A stretch of DNA of 13,202 bases from positions 1 through 13,202 of the forward strand of contig JALLBK010000588.1 in assembly GCA_036940085.1 (NCBI GenBank), in the 5' to 3' direction. How positions within the stretch are numbered: the first letter of the stretch is position 1; every line of letters starts with the position of its first letter. The stretch comes from Discostella pseudostelligera. Its lineage: Eukaryota > Bacillariophyta > Thalassiosirophyceae > Thalassiosirales > Thalassiosiraceae. The notes beneath the pieces were generated by a model, which saw only the letters and a list, made by a program, of their open reading frames with translations, did no database searches and was not told where the DNA came from. The position numbers were made by a program, and so were the translations under genes. Below are positions 1 to 10,526 of this stretch, one piece after another.

Positions 1-305
1 GTTCTTCATTCTTTATGTCGGCTGTCCGTCACATCACATAGTCACATTCCTGTCCTTCCTGACCTTTGGCTTCAGCGACAAAAGACTTCCACGTGGAATC
101 GATTATGACAAAGACCTCCACGTGGAGTCGAGTGGGAAAATCCGCGCTCGAGTCGAGTCTAGTCGAGTGTGGCTACTTCCACGTGTAATACTTTCATCCT
201 ATTATCCACCACCATCATCAACAGAGTATCGTAAGCATATCATATGTTTATAAGTCTATCAGCGTTAAGGATGAATGCAAATTATTAACGGCACCTCACT
301 TAAAT
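1..305. other. Intergenic region left of the first gene
   Basis: No coding region is visible here. The stretch lies beyond the stop codon of the minus-strand gene ending at 306, so it holds that gene's 3' flank and perhaps the promoter of a gene left of the window. It contains three CACGTG hexamers (90-95, 119-124, 180-185), three copies of GTCGAGT (127, 152, 162) and a TATA-like TTTATAA at 246-252, readable on either strand. Confidence 0.6.
78..188. promoter_or_regulatory. Array of three G-box (CACGTG) elements
   Basis: TTCCACGTGGAA at 87-98 and CTCCACGTGGAG at 116-127 are perfect 12-bp palindromes. A third box, TTCCACGTGTAA, lies at 177-188. The first two sit in a larger imperfect direct repeat (about 78-102 and 107-131) with an ACAAAGAC-like lead and a TCGA tail. 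CACGTG is the classic site of bHLH and bZIP factors in plants, algae and animals. Which gene it would serve is unknown; a gene beyond the left edge is the likeliest target, because the visible neighbour ends here. Function is inferred from motif and spacing only. Confidence 0.45.
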
Positions 306-2219
306 TTATCTAACTTTCCAGGTTGGGCTCAGCAGCTTCAAACGCAGCACATGCACTGCACTTGGTAGAGCAGGTATCGGTTCCTTCTGAACTAATCCTT
401 CATCGTCCCCATCATCCAGAGTCGTTCCGCGGGTGGACAGCAACGGGTGTCTCTCTCGTGCGTAGTTAAAGCCAACCTTGGCGATTATACTTTCCTTTGA
501 ACCCATCTCCCCTCCGCCTTGATATGCATACACAGTCCGAGAATCGGCGGGGGGCAGCGCAAACTGAAAAGCCTCATTGCCGGATTCATAGTCGCTCATA
601 GCTTGCAAGAAAAGATTAACGAATGGACGTCCCTCTGGCCGATCAGAGACATACAACCGTTTCGCAGCATTCCGAACAATGGCATCGGCAAATATCCGCG
701 AGAGATGCATTCGCTCACTCTTGGATATGGAGGATCGTTTCAGGTTTGAAAATGTGAACAATGTGTCCGCATTCATGATCAACATCTCCCTTATAACCAA
801 CAGCGTAGACAAATGGATACGGTCGACATTTGGATTTCCCTTGCGTCCCGTATTTTTCTTGGCCGCGAGTAGGAATGGGAAGTATACCTCGAGTACAAAC
901 CTCCTGACGGCAAGTATCACAAGATTATCTGCAGTCAAAGAGCCTAAAGATAGCTGCTCCCCCTCGCCAGTCGCTTCGTTACCACGAGGAAGGATATCGG
1001 CAGCGTTGTTACTAGCTGTGTCCAAGGAAGCATCCTGCCTAATTCGCATGCCCGATGAATGTTGCTCACCCTGGTGGATTTCTCCTTTGGGATCACTACC
1101 CCCATTACTGCCGATGACCACAATTGGTCGATTGCCACTTTCAAAAAATGATGCACAATGAAGAATCTCTTCCGCGACCCTGTCGATAACCACAGTCACA
1201 ATACGTTTCAATTCCTCCGCATCCAATTTCTTGTAGGTGGAGGGGTATGCCTTTTTCTTTGTTTTATCGTAGAGGCGGGCGGTAGATTTCATCCCCTCCT
1301 TTGGATCCTTCTTAGTTGTCGTTTTTGATGGTTTGTCTTTGTCAGTATTATTGTCCGACTTTAATATTTTGGCCCGCTTCTTCTTAATCTGCTCGCCATC
1401 GCCATCGGGAGGATGATTGTTTGATGGATTTGAGAGTGCCAACTGCTCCCACTACAAGCGATGATGTAGAGACGTGCGTTTCAATTCGAGCTGAAGACGA
1501 CTCTTGACAAGCAGTTGCTTCCCCCTTATTTTTCACTCCGATATTTCTCGCATGGTGAGGTAAAGACGATGATGATCCTGCTGGGATCTTTGTTGATTTC
1601 CGTGGCTTGGCAATCTTCTTGGTCCGCTTGATGGGCAACATTGCGTAGGCGAGGGCAGACAAAGGAGAATTCGCTCGATGAAATGGAAAAGAGCCCCGAC
1701 CGTCGTCGGCTCGAATATCGGTAGGATCCCCTGATTTCAGTGACTGCTGCGTTGGTTCTGTTACAGATTGTAGAGGGTGTGGTAGCGCTGTCGTCGGCAC
1801 ACCAAATTCCCTAGATGATGGTGATTGTGGGGCATGTGTTGATGTTGACGTGCGAGGTGCAGCTGCAGCAGGAACGTCGGGATCGACTAATAGTCTGGAG
1901 TCTGCGGTAGTAGATTGGGCCCCATTATTTGCGGTGGAAGTACAGGGTGGTTTGCCATTGCCATTGATGGCGAGCCCTGTGCCCCGATGAACGAGCGTTG
2001 GCATATTGTATGTGTTTTGCACCACCTCAACCTCAACGCACGACGACAAGACGTAGAAGCGAGGATTCACACGCACAATGCTTCGCGAAAGACGTGAATC
2101 CGGTTGGGGAGGGAGGGGAAGGGGCTGCAGATGGAGATGGTTGCGGATGTATTAGTAGTGCATTTATTTGGTAGTAGAGTACTTACTGCCTTTGACTTTG
2201 ATGTTGTGGGTATCGTCAT
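306..2219 (-). CDS. Hypothetical protein, three-exon model, 588 residues
   Basis: I do not recognise this protein. The model is exon 1 at 2219-2187 (11 codons), exon 2 at 2124-1537, exon 3 at 1451-306 with stop TAA. The first intron (2125-2186) has a GTAAGT donor, a TACTAAT branch-point-like heptamer at 2151-2157 and a TGCAG acceptor. The second (1452-1536) has a weak GTGAAA donor and a TTGTAG acceptor; among the donors I checked nearby it is the only one restoring frame, though an acceptor ending at 1443 also fits. The ATG context (A at -3) is good. Residues 1-210 are Ser/Pro/Thr-rich, about 230-280 are Lys-rich and could be nuclear-localising, and 380-495 look helical and globular. The E2F-like cluster lies just upstream. 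The strand is well supported by coding quality in exon 3; function is unknown. Confidence 0.6.
2125..2186 (-). other. Short 62-bp intron after a 33-nt first coding exon
   Basis: The donor GTAAGT starts at 2186 and the acceptor CTGCAG ends at 2125. A TACTAAT heptamer, close to the yeast TACTAAC branch site, lies about 27 nt before the acceptor. Removing it joins ATG-initiated exon 1 in phase 0 to the long open frame that otherwise lacks an ATG until about 2004. RNA evidence is not available here. Confidence 0.55.
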
Positions 2220-2251
2220 CGTTTCGTTATCAATCGTTGGCGGTCGCGTCA

Positions 2252-2367
2252 GAAATAATGGCGGGAAGCTATGGAAAGTGGCGGGAAGGAAGATGAGCGA
2301 TAGCTTAGCGACTAATTGAATGGCAGCGAAATAATGGCGGGAACGGTGATGGGCGATATGGCGGGAA
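2252..2367 (+). promoter_or_regulatory. Cluster of four E2F-like GGCGGGAA sites
   Basis: GGCGGGAA occurs at 2260-2267, 2280-2287, 2336-2343 and 2360-2367, all in the same orientation. The 16-mer GAAATAATGGCGGGAA is repeated exactly at 2252-2267 and 2328-2343, and sites two and four share flanking GATGRGCGATA-like sequence, so the cluster seems to derive from a duplicated module. GGCGGGAA is the core of the E2F/DP consensus TTTSGCGC/GGCGGGAA, and E2F/DP proteins are conserved in diatoms. The cluster ends 40 bp upstream of the minus-strand ATG at 2219, so cell-cycle-linked transcription of that gene is a reasonable inference. Confidence 0.5.
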
Positions 2368-2789
2368 CATGATGTGGTGCAACATGTTGTTCCTAAAGCC
2401 ACCACCCGCGCCGCGCCCGCCCAAAGCCAAAGGCTTGAACTTGACCATGGCCATCAACTTCGTCGTTGGCGGTCATTGCATTGGCTTCACTACCAGAAAC
2501 AACTGCAGCAGTACTTGGCTACCACGGTGGCACGGCAACATACTCAGTGGATGTTGTTGTTAATAATCGACTGGCAACATCACCATCGAACTCGTCTGGA
2601 ACTCATTGGCGTCGACTTCGATCTCGTCAACATCCGCCCACAATAATCTTCATCGGGTCGTCGTCATCATCGTTCATCTATCAATTTTGTTGCGGTCGTC
2701 ATCTACTTTTTATCTTCATCATCGTCATCATTATCAGCGCTTCTACTAGTACTTCAGTAATAACTGTCACTTGGACGAGAATATAAACA

Positions 2790-3014
2790 ATGACATCGGA
2801 GACAAAGGCCAAAGGCTCTCGTGGACTACGTCTCAAATGGCGAAAATGTGAGAGAATTCCGTATATACAAGTTGATCCACCTCTCCATTCCACTCTTCGC
2901 ATGCAGTGGCATCAACATTCCTCCCGTACCAAAATATATTCAATATGTGTCACCGGACTCAATACGTGCGTCATTGTGGAGGATGCCTCCGAGAATGCGC
3001 CAGTGGCCTACTAA
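2790..3014 (+). CDS. Possible small hypothetical protein (74 residues)
   Basis: An ATG-initiated ORF with A at -3 runs to TAA in the middle of the otherwise gene-poor 2370-3283 stretch. The peptide is basic in its first half, has no recognisable domain, no signal peptide and no obvious membrane segment. An AATAAA lies about 65 bp after the stop. Codon use is not clearly different from chance, and overlapping frames are also open, so this may not be a gene. Confidence 0.18.
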   Translation: MTSETKAKGSRGLRLKWRKCERIPYIQVDPPLHSTLRMQWHQHSSRTKIYSICVTGLNTCVIVEDASENAPVAY

Positions 3015-3250
3015 GAGTATCGAGTCCTGTACGACAGAAGACAACAACCGATGGCAAAGGTGCAGCATTACCATACAACAATAAAAGAAGAAACGGCGAC
3101 AAATCGTATATTGTTGCTACAATCTTGCTGGTAATTAGAGGAGACATACTACCGTTCCATTACCAAGGTTGGCACTACGACAATAAGATCTGGAAATCAC
3201 TGCGGGCATTGCAATTGATTGTTTAGTGTGTTATGTTACAATTAAGGTTG

Positions 3251-3274
3251 ACACCCATTCAGTTATATGGGTGT
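3251..3274. other. Small inverted repeat next to a stop codon
   Basis: ACACCCAT at 3251-3258 pairs perfectly with ATGGGTGT at 3267-3274 across an 8-nt loop. It lies 10 bp beyond the stop of the minus-strand gene at 3284, so it would fall in that gene's 3' UTR as an 8-bp hairpin. No function can be assigned. Confidence 0.35.
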
Positions 3275-3283
3275 TTCGAATTG

Positions 3284-5611
3284 TTACGATGCATGATTAC
3301 CTCGCCTCAGCCGCGAGAGGACGTCACGATCGGAGACGAACGCGGTCGCAGCTGATGATGATACTCCCACATCGGTCTTGTTCCTAAACATCCATCCCCA
3401 AAAGTCCTTCGAAGCAGCTGATTGCTCATGCGATTTATGTGAATTCATTGACGACGGTGCTGAGGACTCATGCTGTGGGGAGAGCTGTGGCGATCCATTA
3501 CACGGAGACATCGACCTTCTTGCAGATTCTTGATTGTTCTGCGATATCATCATTGACGAGTACGTGGCGATGGATTCTCGAACCTCTTGTTCTACTACTT
3601 CGTCGGCTGCAACGTCCGTGATAATGTTGACCAGTAGATTCTCCATGACACTCGCACGATCTCTCGCGGCAGATAGAGCCGTCTCGGCAATGTATGCCTT
3701 AAGCTGCACCTGCTGGATGGCCTCGACAGTTTGACGCTTAACCGCTGCAAGTTGACATTGCAATTCCTCGTTTGCAGAAAGAAGAGATTGATTTTGTTGT
3801 GTAAGGAAGTTATTCTGGGCGGTCAGGATCTTATTTTGATATGTAACAGTTGAGAGGCGGAGAAGGGAAGAGGCATCACCATCCTTTGCAGTTCCCAATG
3901 TTTCGATGACATTTTCAGATATTGTTGTCGGACCCAAGGGCTCATCTGGCTCCAGATCAGTATTAACATAAGGTTCAGGAAGAGCAGTATCATTCACCCG
4001 ATCGACATAATCTATCGTGGTAGTCTTCATAAAATCCTGTGCGATATCTCTATCTGAAATCGGTACGGGTTTTGTAGCATCAACTGGAGAACATGAGGGC
4101 GACATACTCAAGGTCCGATTTTCATTTTTCGGACGTTCGTTCTCCTTTTGTAGATCGTAGACTTTGTCATGCCGTTCCTCTGAATTCATCTTCACCGTTA
4201 CCACCACAGGAGGAGTAGCTCCCTTGACTCGAATGCTTGATATGGTGTCATTGTTTTCGGATGTCACAGCAGAAGTAGCAACGACGAGTCGTTCAGCACT
4301 ATCATTGACGTTTTGAGTGTCAACCCCAACGACGTTATCCTCCTCTCCATCTGGAGGAACCGCATTCAGTACAACTTCAATACTTCGTGCTCGTTGATTC
4401 TCCAATGAGGAGGACGATTTCCTCAAAATCCTCTCTATTGTTTCTCCTTCTCCATCACTCTCACTCTCGCTTTCCTCAATGTTGTTCTTCTTCCGCTCCA
4501 AATAATTTTGACAGAGTTCTTCGTGCCGAACCGCCTCATCAAATGTTGGAAATGTGGCACTATTGCAATAATCGCAGCGCCACACACGAACAGAGTAGTA
4601 GGATTGGTCTTCATCGAAGTCATCATTCGTTTCGTTAATGCCCGAGGAGTCGATTGTTGTTGTAGGTAGTTTCGTATTGTTCTTGTTCTTTTTCGAGATG
4701 TTCGACTGACCGGCCGTGATCCGATCTACTATTGCCTTTGCTTCTTCCTTCGCTTGCCTCGCCTTCTTCTTTTGAAGCCTTCGCCAGTGCCTTTTCCACT
4801 CCTTCTCCTCCTTCGCTTTCTGTGTCCTTTCCGCCTCTTTTTCCAAATCCTGCAACAACCGTACTTCCGTATCTCTTGCCCTATTTTCCAAGTGCGAAAT
4901 CAGTTTGTGTCTCATTTGGGCCCGTTCCCGAAGATCATGGATGATTAATCGAGGACTTAATTGATAAATATGTGATGGGATGATTGGTTTCGTTCCGCCC
5001 TCCTCGTTCCCCATTGTATCTTTGCATCGTAGTTGGATCGCTGTGTGATACATGCGCTGGAGTGCATCGAATCGATGATGTTCCTTGGATGTAAATTCAC
5101 GGCGGACGCACGGAAGTAGAGTCGAGGGGGAAGCAGAAGATGACACTGCACTATTGCTGTTACTCATGGAGGAATTCGTTTCATTTTTACTACATTTCTT
5201 GTCGTTCAATTTTTTCCTTGTCGTGGTAGCATTTCTAGTAGATTCCAGGGCGGGTATGGATGCATTGTCATTGCACTCCCAACATTCGCAAGCACTCCTG
5301 AAATTACAAGCTAAATTCGCCAGCCATATCGTCGGCATCAAAGACACACCAATTTTCTGCAGCAGGGTATGCTGGTGCTGGTTGTTCCCTCTCCCGTCAT
5401 TGAACGTACTATTGGATGGTTGGAGTGAAAGGAGGTCATCGTCGGTAAAATAGGGCGGGTCGCATTGGGATAAATATGTGGCAATCGTTTCGTCATAGGT
5501 GTCATCGTCGAAGTAATCATTGTCGTTGACAATGCCGCTGCTAGTAGTACTTCGGTGATTGGGAGTGTTGACGGCTGTCATTGTCATACCGTTGCCTTTG
5601 CTAAATGCCAT
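3284..5611 (-). CDS. Coiled-coil protein with C2HC zinc-finger-like motif, 775 residues
   Basis: A single open frame of 775 codons with an ATG in good context (A at -3, G at +4) and no sign of an intron. In order: an acidic, Ser/Asn-rich N-terminus (1-80); a Cys cluster (C102, C108, C110, C113); a Ser/Asn linker; a highly charged Glu/Lys/Arg coiled coil (about 225-300); a motif C346-x2-C349-x13-H363-x3-C367 preceded by a Tyr/Trp-rich lead-in; a long disordered acidic stretch; a second, Gln/Asn-rich coiled coil (about 585-685); and a Ser-rich tail. The C-C-H-C spacing fits a zinc-finger-like fold. I do not recognise a named orthologue. The coiled coils suggest self-association or a scaffold role, which is inference. 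The gene is transcribed divergently from the plastid-type protein at 6134. Confidence 0.85.
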   Translation of the reverse strand: MAFSKGNGMTMTAVNTPNHRSTTSSGIVNDNDYFDDDTYDETIATYLSQCDPPYFTDDDLLSLQPSNSTFNDGRGNNQHQHTLLQKIGVSLMPTIWLANLACNFRSACECWECNDNASIPALESTRNATTTRKKLNDKKCSKNETNSSMSNSNSAVSSSASPSTLLPCVRREFTSKEHHRFDALQRMYHTAIQLRCKDTMGNEEGGTKPIIPSHIYQLSPRLIIHDLRERAQMRHKLISHLENRARDTEVRLLQDLEKEAERTQKAKEEKEWKRHWRRLQKKKARQAKEEAKAIVDRITAGQSNISKKNKNNTKLPTTTIDSSGINETNDDFDEDQSYYSVRVWRCDYCNSATFPTFDEAVRHEELCQNYLERKKNNIEESESESDGEGETIERILRKSSSSLENQRARSIEVVLNAVPPDGEEDNVVGVDTQNVNDSAERLVVATSAVTSENNDTISSIRVKGATPPVVVTVKMNSEERHDKVYDLQKENERPKNENRTLSMSPSCSPVDATKPVPISDRDIAQDFMKTTTIDYVDRVNDTALPEPYVNTDLEPDEPLGPTTISENVIETLGTAKDGDASSLLRLSTVTYQNKILTAQNNFLTQQNQSLLSANEELQCQLAAVKRQTVEAIQQVQLKAYIAETALSAARDRASVMENLLVNIITDVAADEVVEQEVRESIATYSSMMISQNNQESARRSMSPCNGSPQLSPQHESSAPSSMNSHKSHEQSAASKDFWGWMFRNKTDVGVSSSAATAFVSDRDVLSRLRRGNHAS

Positions 5612-5961
5612 GCTATTTATTTACGCCTGCTCTGGGTGGGTGTAGCTGATACCTCTACTGTAGTAGGCGTAGTGCCATGGTCATGCCGATACATTACAAT
5701 GGCCGGTACTATCATTGTTCTCCTGGAATGCTCATGGTTCATGCGATTTTGGTGGTCATTGGTCATGATGGTCGCGTCTCGCGTCGGTGAGCAGTGAGCA
5801 GCTAGGTATGAGTAGATACTTAGCGGTGTGTCTTTGGATGTGAGGAACGAAAGGGAGTGGTCTTTCTCGCTCTCCTCAAACTCGACGAGAGGAACCGTAC
5901 GACCAATCTACATACTTAATCCGATGTAGACACATAACGCGGATTTGAAGTTAAATCTGAA

Positions 5962-5981
5962 ATTCAAATTCGAAATTGAAT
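5962..5981. repeat. AT-rich near-palindrome
   Basis: A 20-bp sequence centred on TTCGAA at 5969-5974 matches its own reverse complement apart from one mismatched pair. It lies in the divergent promoter region and could be a dimeric factor site; nothing else supports a function. Confidence 0.3.
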
Positions 5982-6028
5982 AAGCCGTACATAGGAATCA
6001 GTATTTGATCGAGATATCGGCATTGAAT

Positions 6029-6040
6029 CTTTGGCGGGAT
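6029..6040 (+). promoter_or_regulatory. Single E2F-like site
   Basis: CTTTGGCGGGAT differs by one base from the TTTGGCGGGAA elements in the DDX41 promoter and lies 94 bp before the ATG at 6134. Its position fits a proximal promoter element. One isolated 11-mer match is weak evidence. Confidence 0.3.
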
Positions 6041-6065
6041 GCCCCGCGTTCATCACCACAACATC

Positions 6066-6137
6066 ATGCATCACCATTCACCATTCACCACCAATCAATC
6101 AACTTCTTCGGAGATGAAGACCATGAAGCCGCCATGA
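6066..6137 (+). other. Upstream ORF overlapping the main start codon
   Basis: An ATG at 6066 opens a 23-codon frame, with further in-frame ATGs at 6114 and 6123. It ends at TGA 6135-6137, so stop and main start share the bases ATGA at 6134-6137. If the mRNA leader includes it, translation of the plastid-type protein would need leaky scanning or reinitiation. The main ATG has the strong context GCCGCCATGA. Whether the leader reaches 6066 is unknown. Confidence 0.4.
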
Positions 6138-7406
6138 TCATGACATCTACCAGCATCATCTCCTCCATCATCGTCATCATCACCATCACTACTTGCTCGT
6201 TGTCTGCATCCTCATTTATGATATTACCGTCAACAAAGGTTGCCTCAGTATCGTCGCCTTTGTTCCACCTTCGCAATCGAAGTACCGACCTCGCTCGCCG
6301 ACAGTGGGGCGCCACCTCTCGTCGTCGTTCCAGGCATGAATTTAGTTTGAATTCACTCCATTCCCAGATTCCAACTCATTCTACTACACACATTTTCGTT
6401 GCTTCTAGAAAGAGATTGGTAATGATGTCAACGAACTCAAGTAAGGAAGTAGCGAACTTTGAGGAAGAGCAGCGACGGGGCCTTTCCGAAATTGGCCATT
6501 CCACTACCTCCACATCGACCAACAATTCTGAATCTACTGACAAATCCAACGACAACAGTATCAAATCATGGAAAACACGCATGGATATCTCTATTGCCAA
6601 ATCACGAAAGATACGCGGATCAAATTATGTTCAATTATCTACCGTCGATGTATTGACATGTGAACCACGTTGTCGTACTGTGGTATTTCGTGGATTTGTT
6701 AAGGGATCTATACCACCATCATCTGTGGTTGATAACGATGGTGACGGCTGTGACTTTGGGGGCGGGTGTGTAATGAAGATGATTACAGATGCTCGATCGA
6801 GCAAGGTCAATGAGGTATTGTACACACGGAAGAATGCCAAGGAGCTGGGTGGGGACGAAACGAAGGAGGAGATTCGCAATAATGCCGAATTGGTTTGGTG
6901 GTAAGTACATCATGATTCACTGTAACGCATTGATTTCATAGTGGTTCTAAATACTTCAACCTTATTGGTTATTGCTACATCCTAGGTTTCCGAAATCGAG
7001 CGAGCAGTACAGGGTGCGAGGACAGCTTCAATTCATTGGGACAGATGGACCGCTGATGAATTCCGCAAGTGACGACGATGAGGATGCTACCGAGAAAGAG
7101 GAGATTGTCAATAAATTCCTAACAGAACAACGAAGGCAACAGTGGGGAAATTCATCTGATATGGCACGAGAGCAATTTTATTGGGAGAATCCTGGCGAAC
7201 CGTATGTAGCGACATCATCACAGGCGATTCCAGCAGGTGGACGAGATGGAGATGGCAAAGTCTTACCTCCACCAGACACCTTTTTGTTAATGTTGCTCTA
7301 CCCCACGCGTGTCGACTACTTGAGATTGACTGACAATTATCACCAAATTGACGAACGAAAGGAGGATGTCGCATGGCGATGGATAGCTAAACGAGTGAAC
7401 CCATAG
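6134..7406 (+). CDS. Plastid-type pyridoxamine-phosphate-oxidase-like FMN-binding protein (Alr4036 family)
   Basis: Two exons, 6134-6900 and 6986-7406, encode 395 residues; the 85-bp intron has GTAAGT and CCTAG ends, and the split TGG codon restores frame. The domain matches the Alr4036/PPOX split-barrel family: WKTRMDIS near 146, the TVVFRGF strand near 182, VWWFPKSSEQYRVRG at 254-268, AREQFYWENPGEP at 316-328, PDTFLLMLLYPTRVDYLRL at 352-370 and the terminal RVNP. Family members bind FMN; many have no proven PNP/PMP oxidase activity. Residues 8-20 are hydrophobic, then SASSF places Phe28 like the Phe of the diatom ASAFAP motif, followed by an Arg/Ser-rich stretch, so import into a secondary plastid is likely. 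Asp-rich inserts interrupt the fold near 199-215 and 281-291. The start is the first in-frame ATG. Confidence 0.88.
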
Positions 7407-7516
7407 ACGAGTTTTGTTTGATCGTTGCATGCAACCAAAATCTTTCTTTATAACTAAACGAGATGAACTAGCTTACAAAGATATGCACCCCGATTTCAAA
7501 AGAGTTCGCATAATGC

Positions 7517-10335
<2,819 letters not shown>

Positions 10336-10526
10336 GGAAAGAGGGCTCAAACTGAAATCAGAAATACTCCGCCCCTCCATCGTAAGACATGTCTCATGTT
10401 GATGGATCTGCATCGATGAATTGATGAAGCATGCACTGACTTTCAGTTTCAGCAATTTGTATCAGCATCGTCAACTAGATTAGGCCTTCATTTGCTTCCT
10501 CCAAATATCACCAACGCTTCATCATC

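Larger units (their letters stand above)
2370..3283. other. About 0.9 kb without a convincing gene
   Basis: No long ORF or gene model with credible splice sites emerges on either strand. On the minus strand, short stretches with coding-like composition (about 2640-2560 and 2566-2393) are broken by stops and frame changes. The plus strand has one small ORF at 2790-3014. CAT/CGT trinucleotide runs occur around 2650-2735, and AATAAA occurs at 3079-3084. The region could be plain intergenic DNA, a decayed gene or a non-coding transcript. Confidence 0.5.
5612..6133. promoter_or_regulatory. Divergent promoter and 5' leader region
   Basis: The 522 bp separate two divergent ATGs (5611 minus, 6134 plus). 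Visible elements are a tandem GTGAGCA pair at 5787-5800, an AT-rich near-palindrome centred on TTCGAA at 5962-5981, one E2F-like CTTTGGCGGGAT at 6029-6040 and an upstream ORF at 6066-6137. No ORF in this interval looks like a real gene. Transcription starts cannot be placed from sequence alone. Confidence 0.5.

Noticed and set aside
246..252. TTTATAA as a plus-strand TATA box downstream of the G-boxes
   Set aside because: No plausible plus-strand gene follows within the next kilobase; the minus-strand frame there is the real gene.
679..1161. 160-codon plus-strand ORF
   Set aside because: It lies antisense to the better coding frame of the minus-strand gene; its Ser/Leu/Pro-rich translation is typical of a shadow.
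2782..2787. TATAAA before the small ORF at 2790
   Set aside because: It is only a few bases before the ATG, too close to act as the promoter of that ORF.
2370..3283. Mobile-element remnant
   Set aside because: I saw no terminal repeats, target-site duplication or recognisable transposase, integrase or reverse-transcriptase motif.
5085..5453. 122-codon plus-strand ORF inside the coiled-coil gene
   Set aside because: It is antisense to a 775-codon frame with clear domains and has no support of its own.
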